From Candidatus Terasakiella magnetica (GTDB lineage Bacteria > Pseudomonadota > Alphaproteobacteria > Rhodospirillales > Terasakiellaceae): 64,000 nt of DNA. Shown piece by piece: positions 28,388 through 37,700 of the stretch. The notes beneath the pieces were generated by a model. The model was not told the DNA's origin, did not search any database, and saw only the letters and a program-made list of their open reading frames with translations. Every line of letters starts with the position of its first letter. Positions within the stretch are counted from its first letter, which is position 1. A program made the translations under genes and the position numbers. Where the stretch lies: positions 496,001 through 560,000 of the forward strand of contig NZ_FLYE01000001.1 in the NCBI RefSeq assembly GCF_900093605.1. Reading direction: 5' to 3'.

Positions 28388-29731
28388 ATGTTTGAAAAAG
28401 TCCTGATTGCTAACCGTGGTGAGATTGCCCTTCGCATCCATCGCGCATGTAAAGAAATGGGTATATCGACTGTGGCGGTTCATTCCACAGCTGATGCCGA
28501 TGCCATGCATGTGCGTCTTGCGGATGAAGCCGTTTGTATTGGCCCACCTGCCTCAAAAGACAGTTACCTGAACATTCAGGCTATTTTGTCAGCAGCAACC
28601 ATTACCGGGGCGGATGCCATTCACCCGGGCTATGGTTTCCTCTCAGAAAACGCCAACTTTGCCGAAATGGTTGAAGAACACGGCTTTACATTTATCGGCC
28701 CAACACCGGAACATATCCGTCAAATGGGCGATAAAATCACGGCCAAACGCATTGCTGAAGAAACCGGCATGCCGATTGTCCCGGGGTCTGAAGGATCAGT
28801 TGATACGGTTGAAGAAGCCCTTAAAATTGGAGAACATTTTGGCTATCCGGTTATTGTGAAAGCAACAGCTGGTGGCGGCGGTAAAGGCATGCAGCTTGTA
28901 CGCACAGCCGAGGATATGGAAGTCAATTGGAAGATGGCGCGCACAGAGGCCCTTGCGGCTTTTGGTAATGCCGATGTTTACATTGAAAAATTCCTAACTC
29001 ACCCCCGTCATATTGAAATTCAGGTTCTGTGTGATACCCATGGTAATGCTGTTCATGTTGGTGAGCGTGATTGTTCGCTTCAGCGTCGCAACCAGAAGGT
29101 TTTGGAAGAAGCCCCCTCACCTGCACTTAATGAAGCGCAGCGCAACAAGATCGGTGAGACAGTTGCCGATGCCATGCGTAAAATGAAATATCGCGGTGTG
29201 GGTACGGTTGAGTTCCTCTATGAAAACGGTGAGTTCTTCTTTATTGAGATGAACACCCGTTTGCAGGTGGAACACCCCATCAGTGAAATGATCTCCGGTC
29301 TTGATCTAGCGCGTGAACAAATTCGCGTAGCCTCAGGTGCACCATTGGGCATGACCCAAGATGATATTAAATTCAATGGTCATTCTATTGAATGTCGTAT
29401 CAATGCAGAAGACCCAGAAAACTTCATGCCTTGCCCGGGCCAAATCACCGATTATCACGCCCCTGGTGGCTTAAGTGTTCGTGTCGATTCTGCCCTGTAT
29501 ACAGGTTACAAAGTGCCGCCTCATTACGACAGCATGATTGCCAAGCTGATCGTTCATGGTGCCAACCGTAATGAATGTCTCATGCGTTTGCGTCGCGCCC
29601 TTGGTGAATATGTCATCGGCGGGATCAAAAGCTCTATTCCTCTACACCAGAAACTCTTGGAAAACCAAGATTTCATCAATGGGGATTACGACATCAAATG
29701 GCTGGAAAAATTTGTCGGCCTTGAAGACTAG
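28388..29731 (+). CDS. accC: Biotin carboxylase of acetyl-CoA carboxylase
   Basis: Carboxylates the biotin of AccB using ATP and bicarbonate. ATP-grasp enzyme: [20 protein letters not shown] at the start, ATP loop [12 protein letters not shown], metal and bicarbonate motifs [23 protein letters not shown] and EMISGLDL. Length 447. The ATG at the given start is chosen over a TTG two codons upstream. Followed by a strong terminator. Confidence 0.97.
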   Translation: MFEKVLIANRGEIALRIHRACKEMGISTVAVHSTADADAMHVRLADEAVCIGPPASKDSYLNIQAILSAATITGADAIHPGYGFLSENANFAEMVEEHGFTFIGPTPEHIRQMGDKITAKRIAEETGMPIVPGSEGSVDTVEEALKIGEHFGYPVIVKATAGGGGKGMQLVRTAEDMEVNWKMARTEALAAFGNADVYIEKFLTHPRHIEIQVLCDTHGNAVHVGERDCSLQRRNQKVLEEAPSPALNEAQRNKIGETVADAMRKMKYRGVGTVEFLYENGEFFFIEMNTRLQVEHPISEMISGLDLAREQIRVASGAPLGMTQDDIKFNGHSIECRINAEDPENFMPCPGQITDYHAPGGLSVRVDSALYTGYKVPPHYDSMIAKLIVHGANRNECLMRLRRALGEYVIGGIKSSIPLHQKLLENQDFINGDYDIKWLEKFVGLED

Positions 29732-29741
29732 TCTTTAAAAC

Positions 29742-29798
29742 ACAATAACCCCGCATCTTATTGCACCCCGCACACCGTTGCGGGGTTATTGTTTTTTT
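29742..29798 (+). terminator. Terminator after accC, with competing inner stem
   Basis: Arms 29742-29754 and 29780-29792 form a perfect 13-bp stem (ACAATAACCCCGC and its complement) ending directly in a T run. The right arm can instead pair with ACCCCGC at 29765-29771 as a 7-bp hairpin with an 8-base loop. Confidence 0.85.
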
Positions 29799-29843
29799 GG
29801 GCTTATTTCTTGTAATTGCTCAATCATCTCATATATTTACCTC

Positions 29844-30527
29844 ATGGATAGAAGCGAAAGATACGTCATTACAGCAGAAACCTTGCTGCGTGCTTACTCA
29901 GCAGGTGTTTTCCCTATGGCAGAAACCCGGGAGTCAAAAGACCTGTTTTGGGTGGACCCGGAAATGCGCGGCATCTTCCCCCTTGATGGGATGAAAATCT
30001 CAAAAAGCCTCTATAAAACCCTTCGCCAGCAAAAGTTTGAAGTGCGCTGCGACACGGACTTTCTTGGCGTTATGGAAAAATGTGCTGAAAGCACTGAAAT
30101 GCGCCCAGATACATGGATGAATGAAGATGTCTTTCGCCTGTATAACGAGCTTTTCCATATGGGCTGCGCCCATTCTGTAGAATGCTGGCAAAATGACGAA
30201 TTGGTTGGTGGGCTTTATGGGGTGTCACTGGGCGCTGGCTTCTTTGGGGAAAGTATGTTTTCCAGAAAAACAAATGCCTCCAAAGTCGCCTTGATGCATC
30301 TGGTCGCACGCTTGCGCCTATCCGGTTATATTTTACTGGATACACAGTTTATTACGGATCATCTACAATCTCTTGGCGCCATTGAAGTGCCACGACGGGC
30401 CTATCATCTTATGCTGGACGAGGCCCTGCAAATTCCCATCTTGTCTTTTTATTGTGAACCGACAGAAGAAGAACTGTTTTCTGAATTGGAATCCATGTTC
30501 TTACAATCAAGAACCCAAACATCATAA
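29844..30527 (+). CDS. aat: Leucyl/phenylalanyl-tRNA-protein transferase
   Basis: Adds Leu or Phe to proteins with N-terminal Lys/Arg, marking them for ClpS-ClpAP (both encoded in this window). The ATG yielding DRSERYVITAETLL is chosen; earlier codons of the frame lie in the accC terminator. Motifs: LRAYSAGVFPMAE, FWVDPEMRGIFPLDG, WQNDELVGGLYGVSLGAGFFGESMFS and DTQF near the end. 227 residues, a normal length. Its last 79 bases overlap the convergent DUF2155 gene. Confidence 0.93.
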   Translation: MDRSERYVITAETLLRAYSAGVFPMAETRESKDLFWVDPEMRGIFPLDGMKISKSLYKTLRQQKFEVRCDTDFLGVMEKCAESTEMRPDTWMNEDVFRLYNELFHMGCAHSVECWQNDELVGGLYGVSLGAGFFGESMFSRKTNASKVALMHLVARLRLSGYILLDTQFITDHLQSLGAIEVPRRAYHLMLDEALQIPILSFYCEPTEEELFSELESMFLQSRTQTS

Positions 30528-30856
30528 ACGGGATGTTCCATGGGGTTTAGTGCCGGGCTTGAGGCAAACATCCATCCGCGAAACACTTCTGTTGCGGGCT
30601 CCCCCGGTTTGACTTCTGAAATATCAAGAAATGCGGCACTTTCCGGTGTTTCTGTTGGTGGTTTTTTATCACAGGTACGTGCAACAATTTCCAGATTACC
30701 AAATTTGATAAAATGCCCAACGGGTGCTTCAAGGCGAGAAACCCGTGCGGTCACTTTATCCAAGCCCTGCAACACAACAGTGTCAAACGTTTCTGCCTGC
30801 GCCACCCCAGACAGGCCAAGAAAAAGCCCTAATGAAAGGACGCAGCGTTTTAACAT
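30449..30856 (-). CDS. DUF2155 exported protein
   Basis: Small periplasmic protein found beside mlaD and aat across alphaproteobacteria. Signal peptide LKRCVLSLGLFLGLSGVAQA; core with LQGLDKVTARVSRLEAPVG, IVARTCDKKPPTETPESAAFL and FRGWMFASSPALNPMEHPVYDVWVLDC. The ATG shares TGATG with the MlaD stop, so it is coupled. About 16 Ser/Asn-rich C-terminal residues after the conserved Cys are coded inside aat. Molecular function unknown; the context suggests lipid transport to the envelope. Confidence 0.9.
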   Translation of the reverse strand: MLKRCVLSLGLFLGLSGVAQAETFDTVVLQGLDKVTARVSRLEAPVGHFIKFGNLEIVARTCDKKPPTETPESAAFLDISEVKPGEPATEVFRGWMFASSPALNPMEHPVYDVWVLDCKNMDSNSENSSSSVGSQ

Positions 30857-31320
30857 CACTGCTCACCCTCACCACCAGTGGCAAGGAAGATAATTTCACC
30901 AACTTGATCTTCCAGAGACTTAAAGTCTTTAGTGTTTTCAAGGCGACCACCTGCTGCAATAAAGTTCTCACGATCTGCACCGGGCTCTAGACGGACATAT
31001 TTACCACCGATCAATCCACCGCTGACCACAGATGCAACCGTATCTGCAGGTAATTTCAAATCAGGGCGAATGGTCATGGAAATCACCGCATCATAGGTTT
31101 CAGGATCAAGCAGGCTTTCTTGTACAGAGCCGATTTTGATACCGTTCATGCGCACATCACTACCTTTTTGCAAACCACCAATTTTTAAAAAGGCAGCTTC
31201 AACGGTGTAGCCTTCAACCGATTTAACTTGCGCCGTATTCAGTGCGATAAACAGGAAGCCTGCTGCAACCAGCAAAACAACACCGCCCATAACTGTTTCA
31301 ACGATATTCTTACCCATCAT
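30856..31320 (-). CDS. mlaD: MlaD-type lipid-transport protein (canonical copy)
   Basis: Substrate-binding subunit of the Mla phospholipid transport system. One N-terminal membrane helix (GGVVLLVAAGFLFIALNTA), then the MCE domain (about 40-120) with GGLQKGSDVRMNGIKIGSV and GGLIGGKYVRLEPG, and the conserved tail SLEDQVGEIIFLATGG. 154 residues. mlaE and mlaF are not here. Coupled to DUF2155 by TGATG. Confidence 0.92.
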   Translation of the reverse strand: MMGKNIVETVMGGVVLLVAAGFLFIALNTAQVKSVEGYTVEAAFLKIGGLQKGSDVRMNGIKIGSVQESLLDPETYDAVISMTIRPDLKLPADTVASVVSGGLIGGKYVRLEPGADRENFIAAGGRLENTKDFKSLEDQVGEIIFLATGGEGEQ

Positions 31321-31341
31321 GATATAATACCCTATCCCTGC

Positions 31342-31812
31342 TTATTGTTTTTCTTGTTGTGCGCGTTTGGATTTGCCTTCTGCGATGATTAATTCGAGAA
31401 GCTCTTCAACAACGACCGAGCTTTGTGCCATATCGATAGCGTCCCCATCGACCAGCATGTCTTCTTCCCCGCCCGGTTCCAATTCAATAAATTTTGAGCC
31501 AAATAAACCATCCGTGTGAATAGCAGCTGAACTATCAAGCGGGAGCAAAACCCCCTTCTCAATCGCCATTGTCACAACGGCGCGGTAGTTTTTATCCAGC
31601 TCTGCATGAACAACCTGACCGATTTGTACGCCACCCATGCGGACTTCAGCTTCATCAGCAAGACCGTCAATGCGCCCAAATGTGGCGCTCACTTTATAGA
31701 TGGTTTCATCCACCGTACTGTCAGCTTTACCGTAAGAAGTAAAAACTGCAATCACAAGGGCAAGAAATGTCAGCCCACCTACAATTTTTTCTCTGCGCGA
31801 AGAATACGTCAC
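31342..31812 (-). CDS. Second MlaD-type MCE protein
   Basis: Paralogue just ahead of mlaD: one membrane helix (GGLTFLALVIAVFTSYG), an MCE domain with GLADEAEVRMGGVQIGQV and DGLFGSKFIELEPGGEED, then a Glu/Lys-rich end. I place the start at a GTG five bases after AGGAGGG; an ATG six codons upstream would put this very strong ribosome site inside the gene. 156 residues. Its C terminus lacks the LATGG tail of its neighbour. It may form mixed hexamers, which is inference. Confidence 0.88.
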   Translation of the reverse strand: MTYSSRREKIVGGLTFLALVIAVFTSYGKADSTVDETIYKVSATFGRIDGLADEAEVRMGGVQIGQVVHAELDKNYRAVVTMAIEKGVLLPLDSSAAIHTDGLFGSKFIELEPGGEEDMLVDGDAIDMAQSSVVVEELLELIIAEGKSKRAQQEKQ

Positions 31813-31830
31813 ACATTCCCTCCTACTCAT

Positions 31831-31856
31831 AAAAACGGGCGCTGAAATAGCGCCCG
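31831..31856 (-). terminator. Terminator after the NDUFA12 gene
   Basis: Perfect 8-bp stem CGGGCGCT/AGCGCCCG with a 5-base loop, followed on the minus strand by TTTTT. It lies between the NDUFA12 stop and the second MCE gene, so the latter probably has its own promoter or relies on readthrough. Confidence 0.8.
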
Positions 31857-31892
31857 CAAATCTTAGAGGCGAACCTCTAGAAATTCAAATAC

Positions 31893-32246
31893 TTATTCTG
31901 GCTGCCAAGCTTGATAATCACCTGTGGCACTTTGGCGCTCACCGCCATGACGCGCATCACCCTTTGGATAATAGGCGTTTTCTGTACCTGTCAGGTTTGG
32001 CAAATGCTCGCGCTGCCATTTTTTGGCCTGTGTCGCTTCTTCTGTTAAAGGGTCTTCAACAGTATGGTGCAACCATGCATGCCATTCAGCGGGCACTTTA
32101 GAGCCTTCGGTGATCCCTTTATACAGAACCCAACGACGCTCACGACCCTGCAACTTCTTTTTGTTGCGGTAATATTTGTTACCAAATTCGTCAGTACCAA
32201 CCAAGGTACCGTTCAGCCAAGTGTGAATACGGGTTCCGATTGTCAT
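31893..32246 (-). CDS. NADH:ubiquinone oxidoreductase subunit NDUFA12
   Basis: Accessory subunit of complex I shared by alphaproteobacteria and mitochondria. Signatures are LNGTLVGTDEFGNKYYRNK, RRWVLYKG and VPAEWHAWLHHTVEDPL. 117 residues. The nuo operon is elsewhere; the gene-mlaD-DUF2155-aat order is conserved in the class. Confidence 0.94.
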   Translation of the reverse strand: MTIGTRIHTWLNGTLVGTDEFGNKYYRNKKKLQGRERRWVLYKGITEGSKVPAEWHAWLHHTVEDPLTEEATQAKKWQREHLPNLTGTENAYYPKGDARHGGERQSATGDYQAWQPE

Positions 32247-32355
32247 ATCAAATCAACTCCGAAGTCCCAAAGGGGACCATTACAAAAAATGCATTCTTAA
32301 ATGCGAAACTTTATATAGATAACTGTTTAGTCGATTGTGCTTACTTCTTCAAGTC

Positions 32356-34134
32356 TCACGGCAGGGAAAATCCACCCTTTATGAGCATTTTCTCCATCTC
32401 ATGTGCCGGAACCGGTTTACTAAAGTAAAACCCTTGAGCCAAATCACAGCCTTTTTCACGCAAGAACTCAAACTGCTCTTGCGTTTCAATTCCCTCAGCA
32501 ACAGTCTTCAAACCCAAGGCACGTGCCAGTTGGATGATGGCTTCAACAATCGCGGCATCACGTTCGTTATGATTTACCTCGTTAATAAAAGCACGATCAA
32601 TTTTCAGTTTTGAAATCGGCAAGCGCTTTAAATAAGACAGTGAGGAATAGCCCGTACCAAAATCATCAATTGAGGCCTGTACACCAAATTCACGCAAGTC
32701 ATTAAGCGTTCGAATGGCAGAATCGGGCTCTTCCATGACCGAGCTTTCCGTCAGTTCCAGCTCAATAAGTTCAGCAGGCATTCCCGTTTCGTCCAGAACG
32801 CGGCTCATCAACAGCAAAAGGCGCTCAGGCTGGGCAAACTGGCGCCAAGAGATGTTAACCGCCAAGGGCAAGGGTTTATGCCCCTCATCCAGCCATTTTT
32901 TGGCCGTTGCACAGGTTGAATGCAAAATCTGGTGACAAATCTCACCAATAAGGCCAGCTTCCTCTGCCACAGGGACAAACTCCCCCGGACCAATCAGGCC
33001 CAAACGAGGGTGCTTCCATCTAGCCAAAGCTTCCATAGAGGCAATCTGGCCCGTCTTTACATCGACCAAGGGCTGGAAGAAGGGAACAAACTCTTCTGAA
33101 TTAATCGCTTTTCTAAGACGGTTTTCATAGGCCAGCACACGCAAAGCCCGGGTGTTCATCTCTTCCACATAGAAACGATAGCCCCCCGGTGAGGTGAGAT
33201 GCGCACGACGCAAGGCCGTATCCGCATTCATCATAAGATTTTCTGCATCCTCAGCGTCCTTATAAGCAAGGCTAATCCCCATACTTACGCTGATATCCAG
33301 CCGCCTTGTGCCCACCTGAAAAGGAATTTTCATTGTTTGTAAGAGCTTATCGGCAACAGCAGCAACATCTTTATCATCACAAAAGTCCTGCCAGACAATG
33401 CAGAAGCTTTCAGCACGCGGATGAGAAAGAAATGTGCCATGGGGTAAAGATTTTTGTAAATGCTCTGCAACTGTGGTGACCAGTCGATTAGCTGTTTCCA
33501 GCCCCAATGTATCATTCACCAGATCAAGACGGTCAATGGCAAGGGCTAAAATGGCAAAAGGAGTTTCATCAACACTGTCAAACAACTCATTGAGATGCTC
33601 CTCCATTGCCAGACGATTGGGCAATTGAGTTGTTTCTTCATGATAAGCAAGGTAACGCAGACGCTCATCCAAAAGATGCTGGCCTGTTATATCAATTGCT
33701 GCGCCATCCCAGATGGTTTCATCAGCATTGCTGTCATGAATATTGGCAAAAACACGCACCCACACCTTATTAAGGGCGCTGACATGCAGGCAGACCTCTT
33801 CGTCAAAGGGCGTTTTGCGATGGGCTGACTGCACCAGCCTGCGCAACAACTTATAACGATCTTTAGCATCCAGAATTGTCAGGAAGTTTTTAGGCTCTTT
33901 TAACAAAGCCTCACTATCTGCCCCCATTAAAGCAGCAGAGCCAGCACTTATATAGGGAAAGGAAATATCCCCACTCTTATCCATGCGAAGACGAAAAAGA
34001 GTGACAGGTAAATTTCCCATCATCTCGCCCAGACGGTTTTCACTATGCTCTAAAGCTTTCTTGAGCCCCTCGACCTGCATTTGCAGATCGGCATCTCCCT
34101 GCCCTGACACTATATCTTGTTTATTCTTGTTCAA
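32356..34134 (-). CDS. PAS-GGDEF-EAL protein, probable c-di-GMP phosphodiesterase
   Basis: 592 residues: a coiled N terminus, a PAS domain (about 35-155), a GGDEF domain (about 165-325) and an EAL domain (about 335-585). The GGDEF motif is replaced by HPRAESF, so cyclase activity is unlikely. The EAL domain keeps MEALARW, ELTES, IDDFGTGYSS and AEGIET, the metal and catalytic residues. It should therefore hydrolyse c-di-GMP, with the PAS part sensing and the degenerate GGDEF perhaps binding GTP. No membrane helix. Start is a TTG preceded by AAGGTGGGAAG; the first ATG would be 18 codons in. Monocistronic. Confidence 0.93.
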   Translation of the reverse strand: MNKNKQDIVSGQGDADLQMQVEGLKKALEHSENRLGEMMGNLPVTLFRLRMDKSGDISFPYISAGSAALMGADSEALLKEPKNFLTILDAKDRYKLLRRLVQSAHRKTPFDEEVCLHVSALNKVWVRVFANIHDSNADETIWDGAAIDITGQHLLDERLRYLAYHEETTQLPNRLAMEEHLNELFDSVDETPFAILALAIDRLDLVNDTLGLETANRLVTTVAEHLQKSLPHGTFLSHPRAESFCIVWQDFCDDKDVAAVADKLLQTMKIPFQVGTRRLDISVSMGISLAYKDAEDAENLMMNADTALRRAHLTSPGGYRFYVEEMNTRALRVLAYENRLRKAINSEEFVPFFQPLVDVKTGQIASMEALARWKHPRLGLIGPGEFVPVAEEAGLIGEICHQILHSTCATAKKWLDEGHKPLPLAVNISWRQFAQPERLLLLMSRVLDETGMPAELIELELTESSVMEEPDSAIRTLNDLREFGVQASIDDFGTGYSSLSYLKRLPISKLKIDRAFINEVNHNERDAAIVEAIIQLARALGLKTVAEGIETQEQFEFLREKGCDLAQGFYFSKPVPAHEMEKMLIKGGFSLP

Positions 34135-34390
34135 CTTCTTCCCACCTTCATGGTGTGCCCATGTGATATTAACACAGCTTTAAAGATGGCCCTCGACTAT
34201 TTTTCTTTATTTTTTATTCAATTAAGCGCTCTGGGTCTAGCTCTATATCGATTAATCCAAGTGAATTAAAATTATTCAAAAGTGTTAAAGCCCATCTTTA
34301 AACAATATTCGATTCTCATAACTTTTTTTCACCATTTAGTACCAGTTTTGCAGACAGTCATTTATGGCTTTTTCGATTCTCCTCAGGGTT

Positions 34391-34436
34391 TCCCTATATT
34401 TTGTGTGCAAACGCACATTCACACCATAGCTAGTAG
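34391..34436 (+). promoter_or_regulatory. Tandem NrdR-box-like sites upstream of nrdJ
   Basis: Box 1 TCCCTATATTTTGTGT (34391-34406) matches 13 of 16 positions of the NrdR consensus acaCwAtATaTwGtgt; box 2 ACACCATAGCTAGTAG (34421-34436) matches 11. Start-to-start spacing is 30, close to the 31-32 of known tandem boxes. NrdR represses ribonucleotide reductase genes. Confidence 0.35.
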
Positions 34437-34490
34437 GGTGCAGTTCCAATAAACACAAGGGCTTGCGGCAAATTTGCTATATTTAGACCA

Positions 34491-34503
34491 TATCAACCCC
34501 TTT
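34491..34503 (+). promoter_or_regulatory. IHF-like site
   Basis: TATCAACCCCTTT fits the consensus WATCAANNNNTTR at 12 of 13 positions, next to a poly-T tract and about 42 bases ahead of the sigma-54-like promoter, where IHF usually bends DNA. Confidence 0.35.
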
Positions 34504-34538
34504 TTTTTATTATTTTTTTTACATAAGAAGAATTGATT

Positions 34539-34566
34539 GGGAATCGGCACAGCTCTTGCCATTCCC
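34539..34566 (+). repeat. Hairpin overlapping the sigma-54-like promoter
   Basis: GGGAAT-C-GGCA pairs with TGCC-ATTCCC around CAGCTCT: ten base pairs and one bulge. If transcription starts further upstream this would be a stable leader hairpin; no T run follows. Confidence 0.5.
34545..34559 (+). promoter_or_regulatory. Sigma-54-like -24/-12 promoter for nrdJ
   Basis: CGGCACAGCTCTTGC has the GG and GC pairs at the exact spacing of the consensus TGGCACGNNNNTTGC, with mismatches only at the first and seventh bases. A start near 34571 would give a leader of about 200 bases. Confidence 0.45.
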
Positions 34567-34774
34567 CTCATTACATATTCGTAACGATACATAACTATAC
34601 TTTCGTAGTATCTTGAAATGCCTTTGAGAAAATGTTCTACATCTTGTGCCCGAAGCGCAGACAGACACGCCGAATATAGATGTATGTCGCGCTCAAGGGA
34701 GGCACCATAATAATAAAAATCGTCGTTCTTTTTCGCCGCTCATTAACATAAGGTAAGAGGCATACAGGGGTATA

Positions 34775-37700
34775 ATGCGTATTAATCGTCATTTCACGCA
34801 CGAAGATAAGTCGCCGTACGACGGCATTCCATTTCGTAAAGCAAGCAGCGAAATCCGTAATCCGGATGGGTCTGTGGTTTTCCAAGCTAAAGATCTGGAT
34901 GTACCGGAAAACTGGTCACAGGTTGCCTGTGATGTTTTGGCGCAAAAATACTTCCGCAAAGCGGGCGTTCCTGCCAAGCTCAAAGCAGTAAAAGAAAAAG
35001 ATATCCCTCAGTGGTTATGGCGCTCAGAGCCAGACCAAGATGCCCTTAAATCTGTGCCAAAAGACGAACATTTCACAGGCGAAACGTCTGCGAAACAGGT
35101 GTTTGACCGCCTTGCAGGCACATGGACCTATTGGGGCTGGAAAGGCGGCTATTTTGATAGCGATTCTGACGCGCGTGCTTATTATGACGAAATGCGCTAC
35201 CAGCTTTGTGCCCAGATGGGTGCGCCAAACTCCCCACAGTGGTTTAACACGGGCCTGCATTGGGCCTATGGCATTGATGGTCCGGCACAAGGCCACCATT
35301 ATGTAGATTTCAAAACGGGCAAACTGACCCGTTCTAAATCCTCTTACGAACACCCACAGCCTCACGCCTGTTTCATCCAGTCCATTCAGGATGACTTGGT
35401 GAATGAAGGCGGCATCATGGACCTTTGGGTCCGTGAAGCACGTTTGTTTAAATATGGCTCAGGCACAGGGTCTAACTTCTCCAACTTGCGTGGTGAAGGT
35501 GAGCCCCTTTCCGGTGGTGGTAAATCCTCTGGCCTGATGAGCTTCCTTAAAATCGGTGATCGTGCTGCAGGTGCGATTAAGTCCGGTGGCACAACACGCC
35601 GCGCTGCCAAAATGGTTGTGGTTGATGTTGATCACCCAGATGTAGAAGATTTCGTTAGCTGGAAAGTTAAAGAAGAACAAAAAGTCGCTGCCCTCGTTGC
35701 AGGCTCTAAACTTGCACAAAAGCACCTTGGTGAGGTGATGACGGCTTGTGTTGAAGCTGGCGATGATGAAGGCGCGTTTGATCCAAAGAAAAACAAGCCG
35801 CTGAAAAAAGCCATCATTGCCTCGCGCAAAGTCTTGATCCCTGAAAACTACATTCAGCGTGTGATCGAATTTGCCAAGCAAGGCTACACTGACATTGAAT
35901 TCCCGGCTTACAATACAGACTGGGATTCAGAAGCTTACATGACGGTTGCGGGTCAAAACTCCAACAACTCGGTTCGTGTTTCCAATGACTTCCTTAATAA
36001 AGTTCTGGATGACGGCGAGTGGGAACTGATCAACCGTAAAGACGGCTCTGTTGCAAAACGTATCAAGGCTAAAGAGCTTTGGGAAAATATCGGTTATGCC
36101 GCATGGGCTTGTGCTGATCCGGGTATCCAGTATGACAGCACCATTAACGAATGGCACACATGCCCGGCTGATGGTCGCATCAATGCATCCAACCCTTGTT
36201 CGGAATATATGTTTCTGGATGATACGGCTTGTAACCTTGCGTCCCTGAACCTGCTGCAATTTACCCGTGACAATGGCACCTTTGATGTTGAAGGTTTCTC
36301 TCACGCGGTTCGTATCTGGACTGTGACACTGGAAATTGCCGTGCTGATGGCCCAGTTCCCATCTAAAGAAATTGCCAAACTGTCTTATGACTATCGCACG
36401 CTTGGTCTTGGTTTTGCCAATATCGGTGGCCTGTTGATGGCCTCAGGCCTGCCTTATGACAGTGCTGAGGGTCGCGCGATTTGTGGCTCGATCACAGCAT
36501 TGATGACAGGTGAGGCTTACGCGACATCTGCAGAAATGGCTGAACATCTTGGCGCTTTCCCGGGTTATAAAAATAACGCTGATCATATGTTGCGCGTTAT
36601 TCGCAACCACCGTCGCGCAGCCCAAGGCCTCAAAGACGATTATGAAGGTCTGTCTGTTCTGCCCGTTCCCCTTGATGCGGCAAACTGCCCAGAAGGTGAG
36701 CTTGTAGAAGCTGCACGTAAATCATGGGATCGCGCGCTTGAGCTTGGTTCAGAACATGGTTTCCGCAACGCTCAAGTCTCCGTTGTTGCCCCAACAGGCA
36801 CCATTGGTCTTGTGATGGATTGTGATACAACAGGTATTGAGCCTGACTTTGCCTTGGTGAAATTCAAGAAGTTGGCCGGTGGCGGTTATTTCAAAATCAT
36901 CAACCGTATTGTACCACAAGCCCTAATCAAACTGGGCTATAGTGAGCAGCAAGCCAACGACATGATCCGCTATGCAGTTGGTCACGGCACGTTAAAAGGC
37001 ACGGCCCATATCACCCATGAGCAGCTACGTGAAAAAGGCTTTGATGATGCAGCTATTGAGGCTTTGGAAAAAGCCCTTCAAGATGCCTTTGATATCAAGT
37101 TTGCTTTCAACAAATGGTCTTTGGGTGAAGAGTTCTGCATCAAGAAGCTTGGCTTTGATGCTGCAAAACTAGACTCTCCAGACTTTGATATGCTGGCTGA
37201 ACTTGGTTTCTCTAAAGCAGCTATTGATAATGCCAATACATATGTTTGTGGCTCCATGACCCTTGAAGGTGCACCACACCTGAAGGATGAGCACCTTCCT
37301 GTCTTTGATTGTGCTACACCATGTGGTCGCAAAGGTAAGCGTTTCCTCTCGGTTGAAAGTCACATCCGCATGATGGCGGCGTCTCAATCCTTTATCTCAG
37401 GTGCCATTTCCAAAACAATCAACATGGCCAATAACGCCACGGTTCAAGATTGTAAGGAAGCTTATATCCTGTCTTGGAAACTGGGCCTGAAAGCCAATGC
37501 ACTTTATCGTGATGGCTCTAAACTCTCCCAGCCACTTCAAGCCCAAGTGCTTGATGATGATGAAGCTGAAGAAACACTGGCAGAAGCCATTGCAGATCAG
37601 CCAGCAGCGAAAAAAGCTGAAATCGTTGCTGAAAAAATCATTGAACGTGTTGTTGCACAACGCAAGAAATTGCCAAATCGCCGTAAAGGCTATACGCAAA

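Larger units (their letters stand above)
34135..34774. other. Long non-coding region ahead of nrdJ
   Basis: 640 bases without a credible gene. AT-rich, with poly-T tracts at 34501-34520. It contains NrdR-like boxes, an IHF-like site, a sigma-54-like promoter overlapping a hairpin, and a small stem ATACT/AGTAT (34597-34611). A cobalamin riboswitch was looked for and not seen. The promoter of the divergent EAL gene must also lie here. Confidence 0.6.

Noticed and set aside
34679-34754. Short upstream frame (MYVALKGG...) in the nrdJ leader
   Set aside because: About 22 codons with no clear ribosome site; cannot be supported from sequence alone.
34135-34774. Cobalamin riboswitch ahead of nrdJ
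   Set aside because: I looked for the conserved GCCACTG and the B12-box AGYCMGRAGACCTGCC and saw neither on the plus strand.
34637-34885. 82-residue minus-strand frame at the nrdJ start
   Set aside because: Overlaps the nrdJ start and its leader; no support.
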